From contig JADCRB010000030.1 in the NCBI GenBank assembly GCA_021464245.1, positions 4,067,195 to 4,131,194 of the forward strand: DNA of 64,000 nt, written 5' to 3'. Each line of letters opens with the position of its first letter. The first letter of the stretch is position 1. The translations under genes and the position numbers were made by a program. Below are positions 11,435 through 22,400 of this stretch, one piece after another. Origin of the DNA: Carallia brachiata (Eukaryota; Streptophyta; Magnoliopsida; Malpighiales; Rhizophoraceae). The notes under the pieces were generated by a model, which was not told the DNA's origin, did no database searches, and saw only the letters and a program-made list of their open reading frames with translations.

Positions 11435-14400
11435 AAAGATGAAAATGAATACTGAATAGAAATAGTGATATTGTTACTCCATTGATAAAAAATTTCGATT
11501 TTTGGGAAGTATCATGATCATCCAATAAGAAGGGTTTCAATTTTTTCAAATGAACGATTTGAAGACGTTGTTTTTTGACTGGAAGACCGAGAGCTAATTA
11601 TCGATATATATATATATAATTCAGATTAAGCTTCCTTCAAATTAATTTGAAAGTTCTTACTGTTACTGTTGCTCCAACTATGGATGTCAATCTGAAGGAA
11701 ACTATACGAAAGATTTACGGAATTATTATGATGTTATTATTATTCTTATTGTTATTATCATCATTATTATTTTTATTATTTGTTTTTTGGGAGCTTCAAA
11801 TTTTAATGCTCTAGTCTAGACTGGTTGCCCCATTTTTAGTGGGTTTTTACTACAGTACTACCCTCGCTGTTGCTTTGTGAATTGAAGTGCCTCTATGATT
11901 ATAGAACTAAGAAAAAAAAAAAATTGCCATTTGAACTTGGTGTGTTAGTGTTACTCAATTAATCGGCCATTTATTGATATTTGCAGGCGTCTCTAGAGGT
12001 GGATGTCGTGGCTTATGGAGGTACCCTTTTTTCGATTTCGGATAATTTTGTATATTCTTCTTCTGTTTTAGAAATTTGCTCCTGCTCCTGGCCTCTTTTT
12101 TTTTTTTTTTTCTTCTCTTTCATCTCTTCCAAATATGCTTTTCAAATATTTTGAAGGAAAACAGATGGAAAAACTGGTTGCTTGAAAACGTCGTAGAGAA
12201 AAACAGGAATGATTATTGCTTTAAATCTCGAACCAGTTGTGGTTTATTGCAGCGATGAACTTTAATTAGTAGGAGCATGAGGTGAGAAATCAAAAGTTCT
12301 GCATAATGGCAACTAGGGATTGTATTTACACATGAAGGAATAAGTTTCAAAGCTACTGTCAGAGAACGGCCATTGTCAAATGATTAATTGTCTGATTTAA
12401 TTATTTTACAGGTTCTGAACCGCATATGGCAGTACTGAAAAACCGCTCTATCCATATTCACAAAATGGTACTTTTTACTGATAAATTTTGTTTCAAAGAG
12501 AGTAGATCAATAGCTTACAAAATTAATGGACTAAAATTTGTTCCTTTTCTCTTATTGTGCCAGAGACAGTGGCCAACTGTTCATCCCGGGCTGTTGAAGT
12601 TGTTTAAGCCCTTGATACTTCTGCTTAAGCCATTGTTTCAGTTTCTCGTGCTTCTTTGGTATTTATGTGTGAAGATACCTGCTCCTGAGGTTTTCATAGT
12701 TCAGGTGAGAATGCGTTGTTTATATTGAGCCAAAGTTCTTTGATTGCTTCATTTGAGCCAAAATTGGTTGCCTTATGTTTTCTCTTATGAACTGTATGGT
12801 TTTCTTGCTTCTTTCAAGAATATGCCATTATTTTTTATGGACACACTCAAGAAAATTTTGTTGACTTCTCGCTTACCATATGTCACACAACTCAGCATGA
12901 TTGCATGAATCATTATATTTGGTGAAACAAGGCCATGTATTTTGTGAGAAACCTAAAGCATGAGTTTACTAATATGGCGGACATAATAACGGCTATGGGC
13001 CTGGCCTGCTATCCTTTTCAAATATTTGTCTATAAGATACATCCGAGTTTCTAAAGGGCTGGTGCAGCTATCATAAAGTAGAACTTTAATGGAGTCTTAA
13101 CTGGAAAAGGTGATGGTTATGCGAAGAGAGCTTATGGTGCGACCAAAAAAATTCGACATTTCAAGTACCATTAAGTTAATAAATACAGGCTTATTAATTT
13201 TGATAATTTAGATTATTCTTGCTAATTTTGGTACGTACGAGCTTGCATCATTCAGTAGTTGGGAATTTAATAGTAGATGTATTGCTATCTGAACTGAAAC
13301 AAATTTGTTTTTGGAGCAGTTATGTTGGCGTAGGGTTTTTCAGCGTTCTTCTTAGCAACAAATTCATTCTTTTTGCATTTATCTTTAATTTCAATAAGTG
13401 ATATTCTACAGACTAAGTCAAGGGTTTTCTCGTTGATGCTTTTGCTTGGATAGAATCCACCATCTGTTCCAACCCTGATGGCTGTAAAATGGGCAAGCTG
13501 GCTGAGGAATTCTACCTATATTGTTGATTGGCATAATTTTGGATACACTTTGCTGGCAATGTCACTTGGAAGAAACAGTCGTTTTGTGTCTGTATATCGT
13601 TGGTACTGTTTCAAATGCCCTATAACTTTTTTTCCATGTTGCCTGTGCACCAGACATCTGAGTTTTGCTGATCTGCTTAGGTTGGAGAGACATTATGGAA
13701 AGATGGCTAATGGTTCCCTATGTGTGACAAGGGCAATGCAACATGAACTGGCTCAAAACTGGGGAATTAAGTAAGAGGGTCAGCTCAACATTCATTCATT
13801 ATTACCTGATCAGTAAAATTTTCTAATTAGATGTTTTGAGAGGCTCTATTCATTTATTGATTGACTTGTATATTTCATTGATACTTGATAGAGCCACAGT
13901 TCTATATGATCAGCCACCAGAGTTTTTTCGTCCTGCTTCACTTGAGGAGAAGCATGAGGTGAATTGAGTTTGTTTTCATGCCAAGCTTTTCCTTTTTGAA
14001 ATTCACTAAATTGTTACCTTTAATAAACAGTGGAATGTTTCAGTTGTTCTGCCGATTGTATAAACATATAATTCAGTCTCAGGGTGTCCATGACTGCGTA
14101 AGCTATGGTAATATTATAGGTCACCAAAAGTTTCTATTTCTGCTTTCAGTAAAATCATGATTCCCAAAAAAAAAAATCATGATTTGCTTTATAATCTTAT
14201 GTGTGTTTGTGGGATCACAGGAGTGGAAAGCCATAACATGGATGAGACTATTTTACCAACCGAGTCGATGGTGAGGTTCTCTCAATGTCAAATAGGCCAG
14301 CACTTCTTGTTAGTAGTACAAGCTGGTGAGTTTTATCTGTTGAGTCACGTCCAAACCTTTTTACTATTTCATTGGTTATTTATATGCAAACATTGTAGAG

Positions 14401-17400
14401 TTAAAAACATGCTTATTGCTCAGCCTAATCTCACTTTTGTGAATTGGGCTAAATCATTGTTGCTTATGCCTACCTTGTGAATCCTTCTTTGCATCTATTG
14501 TATATTGTCACCTTTTAATGTGCTTTACATGTCATACTCTTTCATAATGTGATGTATCTGCTTACAAAATTTTTTATGTGATAGTCAAAACTCCAAGGCT
14601 TAATCGAATGCCTGCTTGTTGATTAGAAGTCAATATGCAAGCCAAGTTTTGTGATTGGATTCACCAGGTAGCTTCAAAATGGTTACCTTGAGTCTCATCT
14701 GATGTAGGAAAAAAGTTTGAACCAAGATGAAGATTCTTAATGGTTTTTCTATCCATTTTCACTTTCTTTCCCTCTTTATTTGATAGCCAAATTGGGAATA
14801 TGGGCCAAAGATCGGATCTTTTAGTTTTTGATGGAACACTTCATTTTCGGCATTTTTTCTCGATTTTCCTTTACCAATGATTTTTCATAGGAGAATATAC
14901 TATGTAATAGTATGTGCTCAGACCAAGTCTAATGCATGCAAGTTGGCCTAGAAAATCACTTGGTAAAAATAATAGTATCCCCACTTTGTGGATGGAATTC
15001 TTGTTGAATGTTGATGCTAGTATTCATCTCCCTGCTTGTTGGTACTTAAGCAACAGCTTACATAAGAAGGGGAAAAGAATAAAGCAGGTCAAGATATAAG
15101 TTTTCTACTATGAAATGAAGGCATGGGTGAAGATTTTTGGGACAAAACCCTCAATGGACAACAGAAATGAGACCCTCAATTGCATTTGATGATCAGAAAA
15201 AGAGAGATTTGCAAACTTCAAGCTTCAATTTGATGCAATAATAACGTGTTGAAATAAAGCCTAAATGGTTGCTTATTTAGTTTTTTGGCTTCAAACTTCA
15301 CCGTTGTTGAAGCGATCCTATTCATGTTGATGAAGGACCTAAAAATAATGTCAACTCTCTTATGTCACATACCTGACCAAAAATAAAGTTCTTTGTAATC
15401 TGACTAAAATTGCTAAGGAAATATCTAAATCTGTAAAATATACACTCGAATCAATTTGTAGACCTGGCCCCTAGTGGTCGGTCCCCTTTCATGTGTTCAG
15501 TTTAGAGCATCTTGGCCCAGTAATAGTGAGACCTAGTACACGGGTTGGTCCACTTCTAATTTTGTTGTGTCACATACGAGTCCAGTTAGCACCTATCAAG
15601 GGGTTTTTGAGAGTATTAAAGTCCCACATTGATAAAGTACAAAGGATTAACCTAGCTTATGATGAATATAGACTTGACTTTTCTTATAATTTATATGAGG
15701 TTTAGTTCCCATTGGTTTAAGTTTTTAGGTGGATATGAGGTTTGATAACATTATTTAACAATAATGAAGAGGGAGATAATGAACTCTCAGTGCTGGGTCC
15801 AAATTGCAAGTTCAATCATTTAAGTGGTTGGAATTATCATTTTGTAATCCAAAGGCCTATATGTACTGTTGACCAAAAAATTCTTTCAATATGAATTATT
15901 ATCTCTAGATCTACTGAGATGAGGGTATAAATTTTAGGACACCAGATGAAGACTTTGGAATTCTTTTAGAGGCGGCAGTTATGTATGATAGACGTGTTGC
16001 TGCAATCTTGAATGAAGATGATTCTATCGAGGAAGAGATAATTTGGAAAGAAATATTAGCTGGGAAGCAATGTACATTCCCAAGGTTATTATTTGTCATT
16101 ACAGGTAATTCTTCTATTCTTCTCTGCATGCATTTTTTTTTTATTTAATTATTGAATATCTGTGCTTGGCATGCCATGCCTTATCCTAGTCATTATGCTG
16201 TTAATGAAGGTAAAGGGCCTGAGAAGGAAAAATATGAAGAAAAGATAAGGCATTTGCGCCTGAAGCGTGTGGCATTTCGTACCATGTGGTTGTCAGCTGA
16301 GGACTATCCATTACTTCTTGGTAGTAAATTTTTGCTCAATTATTATATTTTTCACCTCATGCTGCAGAAGAAGCAATGTTTGAGTCTGTTATTGTACAGG
16401 ATCAGCTGACCTTGGCGTTTGCTTGCACACTTCATCATCAGGGCTAGACCTTCCCATGAAGGTACATCAAATAGCTGATTTTTGCATTGTAATGGTTTCA
16501 AAGAAATGTAAAATAATTATCATCACATATTTTATTTCCTAAAAACTTCCACTATCAGGTTGTTGACATGTTTGGTTGTGGACTTCCTGTTTGTGCTGTT
16601 GCCTACTCTTGGTAAAGTCTTACTGCCCATTTCTTTGAGAATGCAATGCAGGGTTCCAATCTTACAGTTGTATAATGTTCCATGTTCATATTGGTAACTA
16701 TGTTTCTGGTTTACAGCATAAAGGAGCTGGTGAAAGTCGATAAAAATGGACTTCTTTTCTCATCGTCCTCAGAATTGGCTGATGAACTAGTGGTAAATCC
16801 AATTTCCCATTGTTTTATTCTTTCTTGAGCAACTCAATATACAGACAGAGGCTCTAACTAGGTCTTCAGATGAAAACTGCGTACGCTGGCTATTTCAAGT
16901 TAATGACCCTCCAAACAAAAAATGGCCATATATGAAGATTTATCGGAGGACCAATAATATAAGATTTATCTCAATTTCTTTGTAACACAATTATACTGGT
17001 GAATGCACATAGATGTTGTTCAAGGGATTTCCAGATGGATGTGGAGCATTAAATTCGTTAAAAACTGGTGCATTAGAAATGGGATCCTCAAGGTGGAGCA
17101 CTGAATGGGAAGAGCATGCTAAGCCAGTGTTAACAGAGGCAAGCTTATTTTTCTCAATGCCGATCTTTTCAATTACCAGCACATTTTATAGCCCTTTCTT
17201 GATGTTTTCTCATGATCATTCATTCGCTGTAACTTGGGCATTAAAAATTATATGAATAATTTGTCGTTGGTTACAGAGGGTTTTGACATTCTCATTCTGA
17301 TTTCTGACCCTGAATGCCAAGCCTTATGCGCTCTGAGTAGTCTATGCCATCATATTGTAATGTTAAAATTTGTGTTGTCACTGAATATCGAATACCATGA

Positions 17401-17524
17401 TATATATATATATATATATTCTTTTCGCGTAGTTCGTTGTTTTTATTTTTATGGACTTCTGTTGCCATGTTTTAGAGCATTTGAACTTGTAAACTTGCAG
17501 GTTATATCTCAGAATATGAGGTAG
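11291..17524 (+). CDS. ALG1: Chitobiosyldiphosphodolichol beta-mannosyltransferase (ALG1; TURAN-like)
   Basis: Adds the first mannose to dolichol-PP-GlcNAc2 on the cytosolic ER face. Sixteen exons: 11291-11383, 11987-12020, 12412-12467, 12564-12704, 13454-13602, 13681-13770, 13892-13958, 14044-14107, 14221-14325, 15938-16104, 16210-16320, 16400-16461, 16559-16611, 16717-16792, 17013-17138, 17501-17524. Diagnostic peptides in order are [105 protein letters not shown] and ENGL-like DKNGLLFSS. This is the GT33 layout, about 472 residues if frame is kept. A hydrophobic segment near residues 65-95 is the likely membrane anchor. In exon 9 a T-run at 14251-14254 is one base short: MDETIL should read [14 protein letters not shown], and translation as written fails. 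Intron 15 has a GC donor (AG|GCAAGC). Start choice: first ATG, matching the family N-terminus. Confidence 0.9.
11401..11430. repeat. (TG)15 microsatellite in ALG1 intron 1
   Basis: Fifteen uninterrupted TG units start 18 bases inside intron 1. The donor itself runs GTGTGTGTATATATATA, so the authentic 5' splice site merges into the repeat. Confidence 0.95.
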
Positions 17525-18592
17525 TTTCCAGTTTCGGACGGAGTTTAGGGTGATTCAAGACTGGCAAGGCTTAAAATCTCTATATAGTTTCCTTGGAGTT
17601 GGTTTATGCATTCTTCAAGAGAGAGTTCAGCTTGGAAACATGCTATCTTCGAACTGGCTTTTAGAAACTCTGATGTGTTTCGGTTTGAACCAATTCTTTT
17701 TGGATATTTATATGCCGTAACACTGACTTGTTTTTTGTGAATTTTACGTTCTTTTAAAATTAGAGATATAAATTTTGCTTGTTGTTCTTCTTCTTCCTTT
17801 TTTTGGGTACCTCAACCCAGCGATATGGCATTTGGAGAGAAAGCCGACATGGAATGAATTCTCCGTTTTTTACAGCTCTAGCTGGAAGGGTGGACTAGAC
17901 AATTGAGTTGGGCCTGGTTAACAGTTAAAAACCATCGTTGTTGTAACTATATGGCAGGTGGCTTGGCTCTTTATGAATCATGAACTGATTTTTGGCTGAT
18001 GCTTGTGGGAAAAATTTTTGTTTTTTTTTTAACCAGCGTAAGATTTGTCAACAGCTCAATATTTGTGTTGATTGAGAGATGAAAATATAATGAACGCTGG
18101 CTCGGATGGCACAAAAACTCGTTCTTTATGTTGTGGAAGCGGGAATTAGCCTGCTTGAATCGACAAAAAAGAAGTCTACTGCTGTGTCAATTCATGAATG
18201 CCCAAGAACACGATAAACCATACCATCAGCATTCTTAAAAACAAATTGAAACAAACATTGCAATTTCAAGCGAATTCTAGTTAGGTTTGAAACTCCAACT
18301 TCCTTGGAGTGGTAGACGCATTTTTTTTGGGTCATGTCATGGAGAAGGATGATTGCTTGTAGAAGAAAAAAGTTATTAGCCGTTCAATTGAAACTAGGAG
18401 TCCAACAATTCTAACACTTGGTGTCAAGCAGCCCTAGCACCGAGTTGTCAAAGGTAACGTAGTAGATAGTACTACAAGCAAATTATATTTTCTGTATAAA
18501 TTGTAAGCGTAGTTAACTCAGTGAAGATACAAAAAATATTTATGTGTTCGTTAAATGAACAACACAACACAACAGGGAAAAACCATAAATTC
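17525..18592. other. ALG1 3' UTR and intergenic DNA
   Basis: Downstream of the ALG1 stop codon. T-rich, no coding exon recognised; it should contain the ALG1 3' UTR and poly(A) site. Confidence 0.4.
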
Positions 18593-18610
18593 GACATAAG
18601 CCTACTATAA
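18593..18610. repeat. Left target-site duplication of the SINE
   Basis: GACATAAGCCTACTATAA, repeated at 18923-18940 with a single A to G difference; the two copies abut the SINE head and its A-tail. Confidence 0.9.
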
Positions 18611-18922
18611 CCAACGTAGGTGGTAGTTTAGTGGTGATCCGACGTGTCTCCTCTAATATTGGTCCGGGTTCGAGTCATTGCGCTTGCGCTCTACCTTGAT
18701 TGAAGGGATTTCTACTGAGCGCAATGTTGGGTTGGGTTCAAGACTCGTTCACACCGTGACGGGGCTATAGAGGCTCATTTTAAGCTCACTAGTGCGCCGG
18801 TAGTAGGTTCTTTTTATAAGAGAGATTAAATGGAGACGTCAATGGCCAAAAGCTGGCTTTGGCCCAAAGATCCGATGACCCATATATCGGCGAGGTGATT
18901 TTTTTGTAGTAAAAAAAAAAAA
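18611..18922 (+). mobile_element. SINE with target-site duplication
   Basis: A 312-bp unit. It opens with a tRNA-like promoter: A-box-like GGTAGTTTAGTGGTG near 18621 and B-box GGGTTCGAGTC near 18664. It ends in a run of twelve or so A residues. It is flanked by an 18-bp direct repeat, GACATRAGCCTACTATAA, at 18593-18610 and 18923-18940 with one mismatch. Promoter boxes, A-tail and duplication together make a SINE insertion very likely and fairly recent. The body between the B box and tail is not one I can assign to a named family. Confidence 0.88.
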
Positions 18923-18940
18923 GACATGAGCCTACTATAA
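18923..18940. repeat. Right target-site duplication of the SINE
   Basis: GACATGAGCCTACTATAA, partner of 18593-18610, directly after the A-tail. Confidence 0.9.
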
Positions 18941-19432
18941 AGGATTTGAAGGGAAAATTTTGAGATTAGGATCTCTGAAGACCTAATGGAAAGTTTGCAC
19001 TAAGCAAATGTGAAACTGCTTTCAATTGTCATATCTCATATTACTCTCAACTGACCTAGAAACCATCTAATTATCCATGACCGTACTCTTGCTCTCACGC
19101 ATCTTCAACCCAATAACATCCAAAAACAGCAAAACCAAGCTCTCTTTGTCAATTACTGCAACAGAAACTACGCATCAATTAGTTTGGAAAGAGACATTCC
19201 ATACAGCCTGTGAAACCAGCAGCTATAAGAATAAACTGGGAAAAAGTTGAAAGCCAATGCTCAGAACAAGAAAATGTGATAGCACCAAAAAACTAATTTC
19301 GAGGGCAGTTTCATTACTTCGTTGAAATTGTACTAAAAGAGGAAGGCAAAAGACTATATGATGTTGAAAAATTGCCAAGCCAAAAGAAGATTGAGAAAAA
19401 TAAGCCAGAGGGACCATACCGAGGGTATACTG

Positions 19433-22400
19433 TCAATCATCCTCCATCGGTACATCTGGAATATCAAACCTGTCCTCCTGGATTGGTCTATTAAGCACAG
19501 AAACAGGAGATGGTAATAAAAAGTCAAGGAAATATGAGTCGAGCAATTAGCTGTATGCATGTGCAGAAAATAGGCAAGGAAATTTTTAGGCGGAAAAGAA
19601 ATATATGAATCAATTGAGCAAAGACAGTCAGCCTACGAAAGGGCACATCCAATCTTGATTATTATTGTTGTTATTATTAATCTTTAATTGCATAGACTTA
19701 CACGGAACTTCATTGCAGTGGAAAATTTATCAGATATAGGAAAAAATGACTGAATTCAGAGGGGTGTCAAGATAAATCAGGTACGGAATAGTAAAATTGC
19801 CCATGCAGCAGATCTTGGAAAATCAGCGTTAGCACAAAATCAAACGCAAATAGATTGATGTGGAAATCAGTTGTCAAAAAATCAGTTCCAAAAGGACGCA
19901 CTGAAATTTTGAACTTTTTGCAAGCAAAGGATATTTAAAAACATAGGATCATTCTCCTCCCCCTGATTGTGGCTATTATCCAGCTCTCTGATGATTTCGG
20001 GAGTTACCTACAATGAAAAAAGAAAAACCAATACGTGTTCATTGACTGCCAAAACCAAGAACTTGCAATGTGTGCATGTCAAGACAAAAGCAAAAGAGTT
20101 TCTCATGAATAATGCTCAGACCAGTCTATGCTTTTGAGTTGCAACCAGTGTTCTGAGATTATCTTTATCTTCTTTCTGCAATTGATTCTTATACCTGCAT
20201 GAATTTCACACAGAAATTGCATCAGCTAGAAGGCATGTGGAAACCAATTGTTTAGGATATGTTTAAACATATCACATAATAATCACAAGGAAAAATTTAG
20301 GCAGAGAATTATGCTCCAGTGACCTGATACTGTAAAATAAAGAAATGAAAAAATAACAGAAACTTGTTATGGAAAGCTTCCAGAACAAAGGATAAGGAGA
20401 TCGCATAAATAACAAGAGGTGATCAGATATCATCTACAACCACCAAAAAAAAGTTAAACCTGTATCGGCTTATATAAGAAAACCTAGGAACACTAGTAAA
20501 TAGAAACCAATTTCAGTCCACATGAGCCTTGATTTTGGGTAGCCTTGGCCATACTAGAAATTAAAAAGGCACTTGCGAACATTCATTAGTACTCTGAAAA
20601 TACCCCCTTTTTATTCCTTAGTTGCAAGTCCAGACAAGGAAAGATAGTGACAGAAACAAGGTCGACAATTTGCTCAAAGCCCCCTTTCCTCCAATGGGTA
20701 GAATAGGTATTATGAACATCCACAACCCACTGTCTAAATGCTGATCAAATCATAGAAAAAGTGAAAAGGAGGTAAATTCTTAGAGAGCAATTATACACGA
20801 GTGCCCTTGTGGAACAAAAGAGAATAGAGTAACCGACCTTATCAAAAGATCTCTAAATTTATGTTTTCTAATTCACAAATTATATCACATAAGACAAAAT
20901 AATTGATGGATTAAAAACATGATTGAGACAAGTACACAGTATGCAGAAAGTGTGCACTGACCTCTGTACAAAGGCAAGAAGTGACTGGTGCCATATTACA
21001 GGCATTATTCTTGTATCCTCAAGAAATCTCAGAAAATGAGCAGTAATGGCATTAATTACGCGGAAGGGTAAGGCATATTTCTTTTCAAGAAGAAGTTTGA
21101 TAAAATAGCTGCAATGATTAATCAAAGAAGTATTGTCAACAAGATTACCATAACCTTGCAACTGAATGTGCGTGAAACAGGAGAAAAATTGATAAATGAT
21201 AATAATAACCATCATGGTGAGCCACAGCAATGAGCACTCAGGACATCAACTAGTAGTTACTGTTGAAATGATGGATTCATAACTAAGGAGCATGAATAGA
21301 AAATCAATTCGCAGCAGCAATACTTTAAAAAAAAAAATTAATGGTATGTTTCTTGTCTTTTCCATGAAAATAACTTGCTACTGCAGATAAAATGTTTTTC
21401 TTATTAAATTTCATAGCTTGTTAGCTATAAGTGGCATTTTCAATTGTTCCATTTCATATGCTATCTGAGCAAACAAAGGTTTCTCCTCGTCATGGTAAAG
21501 ACGATAGTTACCGAAGAAACTTCCAATAAGCCTACATAATTAAAATTCGTCTCTGTCCAAAACTTTTATGATTCTGCACTTCAGTGATTTTGCTCCCTCC
21601 CATGACATCAAAACTTCAACCCATTATGTTATCTGTTTTGACATGTTGATCAGATACTTACCGTCCAAACCATAAGGCATACCTACTCACCCAAGAACTA
21701 GTAATAAGCACCAAACAGGCGTAGACTCAGCTAGAAATTCATAAAAAATGGCATCCCATTACACAAGGCCCCCACACTGGAGGGTTTAAGGAAGGGTCAA
21801 ATGTGCATAGCCTCATCATTGTTTCGAAAAGAGAATGTTTCAGTGAATCAAACTTCTGACCTCCAGGTCACCACAAATTTATGCACCAAATATCAAAATG
21901 CTGCAAAAGCAGCAAGCGAGAAAGAAAGCATCAAAATGAACAAGTAAAATATATTCGATGGGTCGCATAATCAAAGGCAGAAGTGCCCAAATTCCAACAC
22001 AATGACATTTAGATGCACAAAGTGAAGGAAAGTCAGTTCATACACATGGAACCTATCTGCAAACATAAAGATAAATGATCAAACATCACATATAAACAAA
22101 GCTCCCATGACACAACGAGATGAACCATTATAGCTGCTGCTACATCTCAAACTTCCTTTTCACAAATAAACATACACTAACACATTTCTATTACCTTGTT
22201 GTGCCACAATATTCCATCTCCGCAAGCTTCAAAAGTGCAACACTGCAATTCATCCCAAACATTAGAGAAGCAGACAGCTACCTCACAAACTGGAAATTTT
22301 AAAATATCCACACATCTGCTAGAACTTGAAAAAACATTCTATAAATCTTAATAGAAAAAAATGACCAACCAGCACAGCTGGAATATTTCAGAATAATACC

